Source of the DNA: Trema orientale
Taxonomy: Eukaryota; Streptophyta; Magnoliopsida; Rosales; Cannabaceae
Assembly: GCA_002914845.1 (NCBI GenBank)
Contig: JXTC01000363.1
Span: 104,032 to 168,031 of the forward strand
Reading direction: 5' to 3'
Length of the DNA stretch: 64,000 bases
Shown: piece by piece, positions 1-12,400 of the stretch
Position numbering within the stretch: the stretch's first letter is position 1
Layout: each line of letters starts with the position of its first letter
Notes under the pieces: model-generated
What the model saw: the letters and a program-made list of their open reading frames with translations, nothing else
Told to the model about the DNA's origin: nothing
Database searches by the model: none
Translations under genes and position numbers: made by a program

Positions 1-218
1 TTGAATAAAAAGTGTGAAAATGTGTGTGTGTGTGTTTTTTTTTTTTTGGGGTTAAATCTTATATAGTTCTATGTATCTTTCTTATTTTATTGGTTTTCAA
101 ACTTTTTATTATACAACTTACAATTCTATATCAAATGTAAGAAAAAAAATTAGATAATATCAAACAAATCCACCAATTTTCGCCTTTTAGCAGGGAAAAA
201 AAACTCACTCCTGTTCAA

Positions 219-558
219 TGTTATCAAATAAATTATTTTATTTATATTTTTCTATCATATCTCACCAAGTTCATATATATTGTCAACATTAAAGTTTAAA
301 ATCATTACAGAAATATTTTAATGGTTTAAAATTGTCTACTGACATCCACAAAAATAGCTAGAAAGTAACAATCTAGACCAAAAAATAATCTGTAATTTCT
401 TATGAATCCAATAAAAATAACTTTTAAACCCACAAATTTTTTTTTTTAAAAATTCAGTTATCTAATTTTAAAACTTAAAAATATTCGTGACTATATATAG
501 GTTCGGTAAAATTTGATTAAAAAAATATAAATTTAAAATTTTATTTGATATTAGTTGA
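219..558. repeat. Long-TIR non-autonomous element, copy 1 of 2
   Basis: The two ends are diverged inverted copies of each other: the left end reads ATCAAATAAATTATTTTATT and the reverse complement of the right end reads ATCAAATAAAATTTTAAATT, with similarity continuing inward for roughly 60-80 bases. A second copy with the same internal blocks (a short ATCTAGACCAA motif, then a TCTGTAAT motif) lies at about 46236-46606. I could not identify a target-site duplication, so the edges are approximate and the superfamily is unknown. Confidence 0.5.
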
Positions 559-827
559 GGGATTTTTTTTTTTTTTTAATAAAAGGCTAAAAGACATTTT
601 TTTTAATATAAAAATCCCCTTTTCTTCTGTCCTCTTTAACACCGAATTTATTAGCATAGTAAAAAAAAAGGGAAAAAAAATGTATGGATGCCGACGTGGG
701 AAGGGCTGTAAGAAACAAAAAGTAGAGAGACGTACAAAAGGACAGCGAGAATAGTAAGTGTAAAAAAAAAAAGAAAAAAAAAGACAGTAGTAGTAGTACT
801 ACTACTAGACATGTCACACGTCCATCC

Positions 828-847
828 GGAAAGTTCCATAGAATTCT
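828..847 (+). promoter_or_regulatory. Candidate gap-type heat-shock element
   Basis: Four consecutive 5-base units read GGAAA, GTTCC, ATAGA, ATTCT. Units one, two and four match the alternating nGAAn/nTTCn pattern bound by heat-shock factors and the third is degenerate, which is a gap-type arrangement. It lies about 200 bp upstream of the start codon of an HSP40 gene. A match this short in AT-rich DNA can arise by chance, so the heat-shock role is inference. Confidence 0.35.
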
Positions 848-1008
848 GGTCCTTTCTGGCTAATACTACACTGCTACTCCTTCCAGACCAATCCTTTGCC
901 AATTCTCTTTCTTTTTGTGAATATAATAATATTTTTCACAACAAAACCCAATCTTGATAACCTGCAAAGCTACTCTACTCTATAACAAAATCTGCCTAAT
1001 ACTCACCT

Positions 1009-1040
1009 GAAGAAGAAGAAGAAGAAGAAGAAGAAGAAGA
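1009..1040 (+). repeat. (GAA)n microsatellite in the 5' leader of the DnaJ gene
   Basis: About ten tandem GAA triplets end nine bases before the start codon at 1050. GA/GAA-rich tracts are common in plant 5' leaders. Length variation here would alter the leader but not the protein. Confidence 0.8.
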
Positions 1041-1049
1041 TAGAATATT

Positions 1050-2818
1050 ATGGGGGTAGATTACTACAAGATATTGCAAGTTGACAAGAAGGCCAACGAT
1101 GACGATCTCAAGAAAGCTTACAGAAAGCTCGCCATGAAGTGGCACCCTGATAAGAACCCCAACAACAAGAAGGAAGCTGAGAACAAATTCAAGCAGATCT
1201 CTGAGGCCTATGAGGTACTTACATATATATATATATATATATGTATGAGTCTCTGTGTGTCTGCATCTATATATGTATACTCTTTCTTTCTTTCTTTCTT
1301 TCTTCTTTTGATTTGTATATAAGCCTAAAGCATGAGTCTTTTGTGTTTTTTTTTTATGTTGTAGGTTCTGAGTGATCCTCAGAAGAGAGCCATCTACGAC
1401 CAATACGGGGAAGAGGGTCTTAAAGGACAAGTGCCACCCCCCGATGCAGGTGCTCCTGGTGGCGGTGGCGGTGGTGCTACCTTCTTCCATACTGGGGATG
1501 GTCCTAATGTCTTTAGATTCAACCCCAGAAACGCCGACGACATTTTCGCCGAGTTTTTCGGGTTTTCGAGCCCGTTCGGTGGAATGGGAGGCGGCGGCGG
1601 CGGCGGCGGCATGAGGGGTGGAAGATCGTTTGGTGGGATGTTTGGGGATGACTTGTTTGGTTCGTTTGGGGAAAGTAGGCCAATGAGTCAGGCTCCTCGC
1701 AAGGCGCCTCCTATAGAGAATACTCTGCCTTGTAGCCTTGAGGAGCTCTATAAGGGAACCACCAAAAAGATGAAGATCTCCAGAGAAATTGCGGATGCAA
1801 GTGGGTAAGTTGCTAATTCTTTTGCAACCATTATTATTCATATTATTATCATTTGTATTGGTTTAGCTATTTATCTGTTCAGAGGAGTTCTCTGTTACTA
1901 GAAAGTATTAAGACTTTTGGAAGGTGATGTTGAATTCCATTGTTGTCATTGCTGATTGGAGTGAAGTTATTAGGCGAGAACGAGACCTTTTGCTATAATG
2001 GTGTCAAAGTGGATTGTCATTACCATTATCTAGAAAAATCCATCGGTAGACTGCTTTGTTCCTGGGACAGTCCACGCTTACTGGCTGCTGCAACTAGTTT
2101 TAGTTCGGTTGTTGAGAGAGAGAGAGAGAGAGAGAGGTATTAAGCTCCAGTAGCTCTGTACCTGGGAAAGACCTGTTTGGTGATTTGGTCTCAAGGACAT
2201 GGTTGGTTGCCACTAGGTTTCAGCCTGGAGAGTTAGTACTTAGTCTTGGACAGAGTAGTATATATGCATCAAACCGGATTCAAAGTCAGCTAATTTCAAA
2301 ATTTTCTCAGATGTTTTCTTTGTTTCATTAAATGTTGGTTTAGAAACTTATGGTTTTGTTGATGATCTTTTGTATGCAGGAAGACCTTGCCGGTAGAAGA
2401 AATCTTAACTATAGAAATCAAGCCTGGCTGGAAAAAGGGAACAAAAATCACCTTCCCAGAGAAAGGAAATGAGCAACCAAATGTAATACCAGCTGATCTT
2501 GTCTTTATAATCGATGAGAAACCACACAGCACCTTTACAAGGGACGGTAATGACTTGGTCGTCACACTGAGAATCTCCCTTGCCGAAGCTTTAACAGGCT
2601 ACATGGTTCATCTCACCACGCTCGATGGAAGGAACCTGACCATTCCCATCAACAATGTTATTCATCCAAACTATGAGGAGGTGGTGCCAAAGGAAGGCAT
2701 GCCCTTACCAAAGGACCCCTTAAAAAGGGGTAACCTGAGGATCAAGTTCAACATCAAGTTTCCAACTAGGTTAACTTCTGAGCAGAAGTCCGGAATCAAG
2801 AAACTTCTGGGGTCTTAA
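1050..2818 (+). CDS. DnaJ/HSP40 class B (type II) co-chaperone, SIS1/DNAJB1-like
   Basis: Three exons, 1050-1214, 1365-1804 and 2380-2818, join in frame with GT..AG junctions to give 347 residues, close to the usual 335-350 for plant class B DnaJ proteins. Residues 1-70 are a J domain with the HPD signature at 32-34, which stimulates HSP70 ATPase. A Gly/Phe-rich linker follows (about 80-165), then the two C-terminal substrate-binding beta domains and a dimerisation tail. There are no CxxCxGxG zinc-finger repeats, which excludes class A. No signal peptide or CaaX box is visible, so cytosol or nucleus is expected. The protein would deliver unfolded clients to HSP70. Intron 1 holds TA and CTTT microsatellites, and intron 2 a GA run near 2114. 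A possible heat-shock element lies upstream. The gene converges with the RLT gene. The start is fixed by the conserved MGVDYY opening. Which Arabidopsis paralogue it matches is not resolved. Confidence 0.95.
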
Positions 2819-3535
2819 ATTGGATTGGGACTGGATTATGATAGAGAATGGGCGAGTGTTTTGTGAATATTCTTTTTTTTTTTTAAGGTGGCTTGGGGCT
2901 CTATCTGTTTTGTCATGTAAGGCTTTACACATTAGTAAAATTCAGAGAAATAAAATTTGGAAAATTTGTATGGAAAACACACTTAGTGAATACCGTTCCG
3001 AGTTGATGAAAGTAGATATGCGATTGTTTTCGTGAATCAAAAAGAAAACTTTCGCAGACAATCCACACTTCATTCAAGCACTTTGTCTATCTCGTATTAT
3101 ATAAAAGTAATCAAATATTGAATTAAGCGTTTATCATAGATGAATAAAATGCTAACTTCATTGCTTAACCTTCCTCATATCTTAGAACACACGCGGAAGA
3201 GCGTGACGGTAAGAGTCATACATGCCAAATAAGTATAACTTGCTTAACCTTTATTAGATATTTTTCTATTGGATAGTTCTCTGTTACAAGATTAATACAA
3301 TTCCTATTTCCTTAACCAATTACAAGTGAAATCTACCCGAGTACTTCTTAACCTCTCTACGCAGTTTCGATTCAATCCACTAACTGAAAATTCAAATCAA
3401 AACAGAAACAAAAAAGGCGAGGGGAAATTTCAGTTTCTCTCCCCCCAATATAAATTTGGCCACTACTTGAGGCAGCACAACAAAAAATCTTGTGCGGCGG
3501 GGATGTGCACCAGCAATCAACTGATTATTGATGCA
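2819..3535. other. Convergent intergenic spacer (3' UTRs of DnaJ and RLT)
   Basis: This is about 0.7 kb between two convergent genes. An AATAAA-type signal on the + strand near 2949 could serve the DnaJ transcript, and an AATAAA on the - strand near 3250 could serve the RLT transcript. I see no other gene or repeat. Confidence 0.55.
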
Positions 3536-6433
3536 TTAATCGCTGTAGTCTTCGGAAGCTGATAAATCAGAGCCTTCATCGTTTTCAATCCTGTTTGGCA
3601 TTTCATCTGAGCCTTCACTCAAGTCCACATCGCCCTCGGAATCTTCTTCTCCTACCTCTTCGACACCATTATCGTCATCTTCAAAAGCATCTGCATCGTC
3701 ATCACTCACTTCCATTAGCCCTCCATTCCACTCACTGGAAACGCCATTATATCCAACCTCCCAATTTCCTTGTTCGTATTCTTCTTCTTGGGCATTGTCA
3801 TCAGATTCCACTGCTTCTTCACCTATGATATTATCATCATCCTTCATATGATCCATGTCAACCTTTTCATCATCCCATTCCTCGCCAAAATTTCTTGGTG
3901 ATTCTCCTTCACTCTCAGGACTACTGTGAGTATCAGCCATGTGGACCTGCACCATATCCTTAACCACCTTGTTTCCCGGTCTTCTTTTTCTGACGGTCCG
4001 GCGACCCCGTCCACCCCCTTGTTTAAGTATTTTTCCTCCCGGCTGTCTTAATCCTTGATGAACATTATCACTGACTCTAGAATTTCGCCGAGCAGCAGCT
4101 GGCTTGGAGCCATTAGCTCTTTTGTGCAACTTTTTACCACGTCCTTGCTCACGGCCCCCTCTCCCACGTTTATAACTGTTTCGTACACTTTTCTGTGAAC
4201 GGTTCTCTTCTCTCATATGTTCATTGTAGTCAAGCTCGGTTACTTCAATCTCTTTATCATTCCTCTGAGGAGCAAACCTCGTAGGTAACTTCTGGGATAC
4301 AGAAAGAACGAATTAACTTTGTTGTAGATCATGCAGAAAATCTTCTTCCAAACCCTACAAAATAAGCACATTCGGAGAGAGAGAGCACTCACCATATATT
4401 CTCCGAATTCCTTGTCATCGGTGGGTTCAGGTTTCTCCTCAGGTAGATAGGTAATGGATGCATCAAACTCATAAAGCCTCAGAGCCACAGCTGAACTGGT
4501 AAGTGGAATCCATGGAAGTATGGAAACCGATCCAGGGCCCGAATAATCACGTAATCTATTATCCGACTGATTGCAGGAGCCCAACAATTCGTCTGTGGAG
4601 GCAAAGTTCGATAAAAGAAAGTCTCGCTTCATAACACTCTCAAAGAGAGTCAATATCTGTAACAAAGTTGGTCTAAATGAGCAGTTCACCATACCAAATG
4701 GATCAACTTAATGAGCAACAAATGTATCGTCTTAAAATCATAATCCACCACACGGAAGCAGGAATATGCTATCAAGTCCATAAGAAATACATTGCATAAG
4801 CATTGTAAAAAACAATTAGACCAGGTATAGACATATGAAGTAAATGCATGCTCACATGACCCTGATGTGGTGTAAAAAGAATGTTCTGATGAGGACTAGA
4901 GCAGGTTCAAATGTTTAGAGCAACTACAAAAGCATCTGAGTTGTTTAAGTACGGGAATTTTCTCAAGCAAATACATGTGCATGATGGGTATCAATATATT
5001 CACAAGAATACTGAAACTCGTACTAAGGAAGCTCCATATGGGACCCATCTAAAACTAAGCCATAGAACTGAAGACAAAGGGAAACCTGTAGAAGTTGTTC
5101 GCTGGACAAAGAAGCATTCAACTTCACACCCCAAGTCATTCTATGGTCGAGTGTCCAGAAAGACTGAAGAGCTTCTGATGGAACTGATATCTGTTAATCA
5201 AGTAGTGAATGCATAATTAAAATTAAATCCCAAATGGTAAGTAAATATTTCAGATGCTGTTAAAAATCAAATCAAGGGTTTTTTTTTTTAATTATTATTA
5301 TTTAACATGGATGTATTTCCCACTTTCATAGCTATATAGGCATCCCTCTGTCATAGTTTTCAGCATCTCACCTCAATGACAGCTAATAAGGCCTTGAGAA
5401 GTCTGCTTCCCAGTGGAAGAGAACTATCCAAAACATGGATATTCCCAGGATCTGACTTTCTTTTCTCTTTACATTGGATTATGTGTTGTGAGAACTCTAA
5501 ATCATTACCAGTGGCATGAAAAGTCTGATGACAAGAAACACAATGGGAGTCCTCAAAATAATAAGAACTGAGACAGAAATCACAGGTGTCCAATAGCTGT
5601 GCAGCTCTCTTTTTCCCATATTTCATGGCACGTAATGCTGATGAATTAAAGCATTCTTTCCACATCCACTTCTGAAAATCTTGATATCTTCTCAAGGCAG
5701 CCTTCTTCTCAGTTTCACTTCTGCCAAGTTCAATTCTGAAAGAAGATGATGTTTCCACCATATCTGGATCAGAATTTACACCGGAAACAATGCTGCCAGG
5801 GCTGTCGAAACTGGCAGGGAAATCGGGACTATATTTCATGCCATCAGTTTCACATTTCACAACAGTTACACCCCTGCCTGTAATGCTTGAATACTTCATA
5901 CTCCTTCGAACATTTTCCTTAAAGGATGTCTCAATCTTTTGCAACATTAAGCGCAAATGAGATTCCCTAATTCCACGCGTGTCCAAAGACATCAAAAGAG
6001 CATCAAAGGCCTACATGTACAAGGGATTTCATAAGTTGTAGACTTTCAGTAACAGATAAATTCAAAGAAATAATCATACGCATCTCTCAATTTGGCAAAA
6101 AGAATCTTAATGGCATGTAAACACCATGCTGCCAACAGAAGTTCATCTTCTAAAATAAACGACCAAGACATCTTAATCATGAGAAAGGAAAGAGCAAATA
6201 AAAATTAACCTAAACCTAGTTCACACAGCATGTTCAGATATGAAAAGAAAGAACCACGACTAATATTATAAGAAAATAGATGCCAGAAGTTGAAAATTGA
6301 AGAAAATGCATGAAGGGTGTAAGCTCGTGTAACACCCCTTCATGTACAGTTATCATTGCATAGAATTACACAACAAAAAGAAAAAGAAAAGACATAAGCC
6401 ATGCATTTGAAATATCCGAGAAAGATTTACAGT

Positions 6434-6467
<34 letters not shown>

Positions 6468-9400
6468 AATGCAGTCAACAAGTTTGGTGCATAGGCAAAG
6501 GCTTTGGCCCGTGTGAACTCTGTTCTTTTGACATTGAGCATAATAGAGTTAAATCCTTTAGCAGCAGAAATCATATATAATCAACATCACTCCAAGAAAT
6601 ACCAACATTACCCAGAACCATGTTCAGACCGATCAAAATATGGACATGTAAGGTTACCAAAGCGGAACATAAATGGAAAATCCAGTAAAAAAAGTGGGTA
6701 GAGTAACGTCTACTCAAACTATCCACGTAGCGGATTTACTTCCCATTCCTGACCTCAAAAAATATACGATACAGAAAGACTTTCACAAACAGGGATACAA
6801 AACACAACTCATAATTGGAACTGAACATGGATAAATAAATACCTCTTCGGTGTCAATAAGCCTCCAATTTCCATCCTGCAATTCAACAAAGATCCTTCCT
6901 GAACCAGGATCATTGCTGGACGTAGATGCAACAAATTGCCAGTACCGATTACGTCTGCGATCTTGACCAAGGGGCAATGACCTGTACACATACATTTCTT
7001 CGGCTCTATGGGCAATGTAAGATTTCAACTGTGAGCGTGACCTTTTTGATGCAAACGCAAGTTGCTGACTTAGAAAGTTATCTGGACCCGTGGAAAAATC
7101 TTGAGCTACCGAGGTTTTTTCAGCAGGCAAACTGTTAAGGTCATTATGTACAATATTTAAATCATAAACTGGTTTTTGGTTTTCTGCAACGTTAGGGGAA
7201 ATATCAGTATTTTTATTATCTATATCAGGTAATGGACTTTGGCTGCCCTCTGCAGCAGACCTTGCAAGGTGCATTTCAGTCTTGCCTCCCACCAAAGGTG
7301 GGAAATCTAATTTCACTATATTCTCTTCTTTAAAGCGGCCTTTCTCAAGCTGTGCTTCTGCCCACATTTGCTTCTTAAGAGCATTAGCTGCTTCCAAACG
7401 ATCCTGTCAAAACCTTGATGTCAGATTCAAGTCAGAAAAGAATAAAATGTTTTTTNCTCAATACCTCAAGAACAACTCGGATGGAGTTCCCTTCATTTGC
7501 AACACCAATTAGGGCAACAAGAGCATCAATACGCTCCTCCACACTGAGATCAGAATATTCGCCTTCTGTAAGCCCATGAATCCATGATTCCCCTGATTTG
7601 CTTTCATCAATCTCCATATTTTCTTCGTCAGAAGTACTGGCCCTTGTGTTTTCACTAGCAACAAATCGCTCAGGGGTAGCACTCAAACATTTTGCATCCT
7701 TGGAACTACTCAAAGGTACAGATAAAGAATCCTTATCAAATTCATTTTGCAGATTTAGTGCAACATCATTGCATAAATTTTCTTTTCCACTTCCTGAGCA
7801 AGTATTTAGATCATTGTAATCTTCAGTGACTATGTTTGCACTAGATGGAGTAGCTAAATCATCAACTTCAGGATCCTCGTCAACGTCATCACATTCAGAG
7901 TCTTCATCTCTTTCAACCTCATCTGCATCTTCGACAGCTAAGAATCCATTTTCAAATACTTGAACTTTCTTTCTAGCGGCTGAAAGTATAGCTTCAGCAT
8001 CAGCAGGATCTTTTCTGTAAGCAGCTCGTACACGATATGTTGAAGGGGCTATTCTCTCAAAAAGCTTGGCATCCCTTGTCAAAGCAACTGAAATTGATGC
8101 CTCCGGAGTCCTGCTTGTTGTCAGGTCTCTAAGTCCAGATTTCTTAGCCCAACAAGAAAAAGGGGAGTCATATAAATAATTTATTCTAGAGTGAAAGGCC
8201 CTTTGACACAATCACACAAATGAATTTCGGTTTAAATTGATGAAAACTTACCTGAATCTTGTCTGCCAGCTCCAACACGGTTAAACCCTTGCTTCCCTCA
8301 AGTGAAAGAACATGAAAAGCCGCAAACTTGACAGTTCCAGGAGTCAACCGATGCCTGGATCTTCGGGGAAGTAATAAACCTTTTTCTTGCATGATTGCAA
8401 ATGCATTTTCAGCTGCTGAGCCACTGCGAAGAGTAGAAATTACATCTTGACAACTTTTTCCCTGACATTACCAATAATAACATATCACATGGATTAGTAA
8501 AACCAATAAAAATAAACAAAGGGGGAGAGGGAGAAAAAGAGAAATGTCCATTATTAACTTCTCTGTGAACTAAAACAATAATCCAACTTGAACATGGTAT
8601 GATGTCGCACTAAAACACACCCTGCCCTAAAATGCCAAGACAGTCTGTGAAATCCAAATATATCAATTGAAAAAAAAAAAAAATTCCAGCTAGAAGCCAT
8701 TATGCCCGACAATCAAGTGTCATGGTAGCTTTTTTGTTTTTTTTTTTTGATAAGAAATGACAATAATTTATTAAATAATGATGAACATACAGATGAGATA
8801 AAAACCACCAAGTCTACACAAAAACCGGAAAAAAAACGACCGACTCAAGAACCCCCTTCACCTAGCAACTCCCATATTCTAAGCAAATCAGAGAAGGCAA
8901 AATTTTGAGGTTCTTCACACTCTTAAGCCATATGGCCACCCAAAATTGTACCCTCTCCCACAACTCCTCTTCCGAGTAACCAATGTCTTGGAAGATTTGC
9001 TGGCCTCTTTCGCACCAAACAGCCCAAAGTATCGCCATGACAGAAATGTTCAATAACACTCTTCTTGATGTTATACCAACGTATCCCAGATGGTCGGATA
9101 ACAAGCCATTAATTGTATGGGGAATATCCCAACGTGTCATGGTAGCCAATTAGGTTCCTGAGTAGTATCTACCACAAAATTCTCCTTTTCTAAAGGTTGA
9201 AATTCTCCTTTCTTGTGCTTTATTGTAGAATTTATGTTAGAGTGAGATGCCTAACTTTGTTATCTTTCTAAGAATGACTTCCTGTTGCTTCTAATTTCTT
9301 TTATATGTAAACAAGAGTGCATACATCTTCCTGTGCTCACTGTTTCTAGTAGTAATCTTTTCCTTTTGTACATATGACAAACTACCTGTGAGTTTGCTCC

Positions 9401-12400
9401 GAAAAGAATAAGGCTTGCGTCCTACCATGGTTGAGAAGCATCATAGATGCATGCTTTTAGTTTGGGAGATACTCATAAAAAGGTTAATGATATGAAAGAG
9501 AAGTAAAAAAAAGGAGCAAACCTCATCATTATCAGGCAAGTATGACCATGCAATACTCCTTTTCTTCAACTGAGGCCCAAATCCTGCAGAAAGTGCTAAT
9601 TGCCGGAATATCTCAGGCCACGTTAATGGATTTAAGTGCCGCTGCCAGTTACGTATGTCAAAGCCCCATGTGTACGCCTGAAAGAGAAGTGGGCATCAGA
9701 AAACGTTATGCAATCATCAAGAAAAGTTGTACGCACCGAACAACATTTTAGAATCGTGCACAGAGCAAAGATTACCCCTTCAACAATCTCTGGATGTCCA
9801 CCACCAGGATTAGCAGCTCCATTTTGGTTCATTCCCAATCCACTAGATGGTGTCCTTGCAACATCTTCAATATCCTTTATTATCAGCTTCAAGAGAGCAA
9901 CATGAATCTCTCCTAACAACCTTGAATCCTGTTATCAGAGAAGTACAATATCAGGAAAGAAAAATGGCAAGTGAAAAAAAGAAGACACAGAACAAGTAAC
10001 TCGAGCATACAAATAAATCAAAACATAAATACAGGCAACTTTTTTTTTCTTTGGATTGAACATAAATGCAAGTGACTTACATAGTCATGAAAAGCTTGAA
10101 CAAACTCGTCAAGAGTAAATGGCCATAACCCAAGAACATCAGCAAAGGTAATTAAGAATCTCCACACCTGAAAGAGGCAATACAATGTTCTAGCATTAAA
10201 ATTAGAGGTGACGATTTCAGTACCATAAACATTGTACAAATTAAACCTATACATCGTTGGGATAGCTTAAACATCATTATTAAATTAGAAAAAATAAAGA
10301 ATCTAGATAGCATATTGAATCTTTCTGGGAACAATCTGGTCATTCACATAATCAAATGCTCAACCCTGTTCTAAATGCAGTAAATCCTTTAACTCAACAA
10401 AAAAATGTTAAACTGCAATCTGAACAACATCAATATCAATACAATCAATCTGCTATCATGAAAAGATCAAATGGAGCCATTTACTTTTCACTCCAAGATA
10501 TGTTGAGAAAATCACCTAACAAATAGTCTCCAGCTTAACACAGAACATTAAGAAACAAGACAATTTATTATTTTTATAAAACGACTCTCCCATGCAAGGA
10601 TCACATCTAAAAGTGGGGGGGGCGGAGAATTTTACAACATACCATAAGAAGGTTGCCTATATTCTTCTCTGAATTGGTCCACGGCTGAATTGCAAATGGT
10701 CTTTTCAACCGCACAGATTTGGGTGGGAAAGCAACCAAAAAATCTGCACACAAGAGCACAGGGAAAATTTGTTAGACAGCAGCTTAATAGATTTTCACAA
10801 TAGTTAGCAAAAATGAAAAGCAAGCCAATTAAAGTCTACTCACAAATGATACTAAAATAAACTACCCAAAGATTTTGCCCTTACAGGTATGAAGATCCCA
10901 ACAATGATGACATTTTAGCTTTCATGAGCATTGATACAAAAATTATATGAGAAAAAGAAAACCTACCTCTGAGTGATTCAAGGCTTTGCAAAGTGTCGTG
11001 ATCAAGAGAGATTATTGAGGACAACCCCTTTCGCGCAGCTGCCATCTCCATTAATTCAAGTTGCTCATCCTCAATCAGCTCCATTGACTCTCTAGCAATT
11101 CTGCGTGCAGTAGCTTTCTCAAGAGCAACTTTGCGTCTAACTGCCTCTCTCTCTTTCCGAAGCTCTTCTTTCTGCTTCTTCTTTTCTGCCTACAAAATAT
11201 ATGCATAGAAGGAAGAACATCGGGAAGACAGAGTTAAAAATTATCAACTTTCTCAAATGAAAATAAAGAATGAGAAACACTAGTAGGTTCTCACTTACTC
11301 TCAAACTCTCTTTTTGCAAAAACTTTTCCCTTCGTTCCATTTCACGCCTTTGTTCACGTTTTGATCTCTCCTCCTCACGCTGCTTCTCACGCATCAACCT
11401 CTCTTCTTCCTTCCGTCTTTCACGGTCTTGCCTTTCCATTTCTTTCCTCAATCGCTCCTCATGCTAAAAGCGGACGGTTCAATTATCAGTACAAAAAGCT
11501 CTAGTCACATTCACAAATACATAAAAGCAGCTTAAATTCAAAGGAAACAAATTCATGATCAAGAAAAATAACTAAATAAGAAACCTTTCGCCTGAGATTT
11601 TCTTGTTTCTCAAGCTCTTTTCTAATCCGCATCTCATGAGCTTCAACTTCTTTTGCAATTCTAGCTTCCTCATTCTGCAAAAGACCAATAATTATATGAA
11701 CAATCCTTTCAAAGAAGATAAACCATACAGCTACAATAATAAGTCAAATCCGACACCAATCAAATACTTTTCAAACTGCTCTACTGCATACCTTTCGCTT
11801 CCGCTCCATCCTTAATGTACTGTCATTAGGGAAAATTTGTCCATCAGGTAACATATAAGGATTTTCTGGTGAGATAATTGGGTGTTCACTGATTGGAGGA
11901 TTCACTCTAATATTTGTGAAAGAATCCTTTTGTGGCAGACTAGTATCATCTATGGAAGGTGAAGGAAAGGCAACTCCTTGCTTGTCCTGTCCAGACGAAT
12001 GGCGAACACGAGAGACATGACCTTGAGACCTGGGTAACTGTTCATTTCCTACTGCAAAGGACGGACTTCTGACAGTTGAACCATCAATTGCCGAATTATG
12101 AGCAACTTGTCCATACAAATCATTACGCGTAATGGATGGATCGGGAAGAAATGGGTATTCGTGGAGAGCTCTTGGAGTAGCCTGAGATGAAACTCAAATT
12201 ACTTCAATACATTACACAGGAAGACAATCTAAATGCAGACACATGCATGTCAATGAAGAAAATAAAACACACAAAAAATTACAAAAAATAAAATAAAAAC
12301 AAGAGACAAACTTTATTTGATTTTGCATCATGTCGATCATATGATTTTCCGTCGAAACGATGTCCAGACCGCTTTTGCTCTGCAACTTTTCCAAAATAAA

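Larger units (their letters stand above)
1..1049. other. Intergenic region upstream of the DnaJ gene
   Basis: This is AT-rich DNA with homopolymer runs and a short TG microsatellite near positions 20-33. It holds one diverged inverted-repeat element (listed separately at 219-558) and the presumed promoter of the DnaJ gene in its last few hundred bases. The short open stretches here are low-complexity and I see no gene in them. Confidence 0.6.

Noticed and set aside
996-1841. 281-codon open frame on the - strand across the DnaJ locus
   Set aside because: It runs antisense through DnaJ exons and introns, is low-complexity in places (poly-Ser from the GAA repeat), and has no recognisable domain. 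It is a shadow of the real gene.
4911-5216. 101-codon open frame on the + strand
   Set aside because: It is antisense to RLT exon 16 (5086-5190), which has proper splice sites and conserved sequence.
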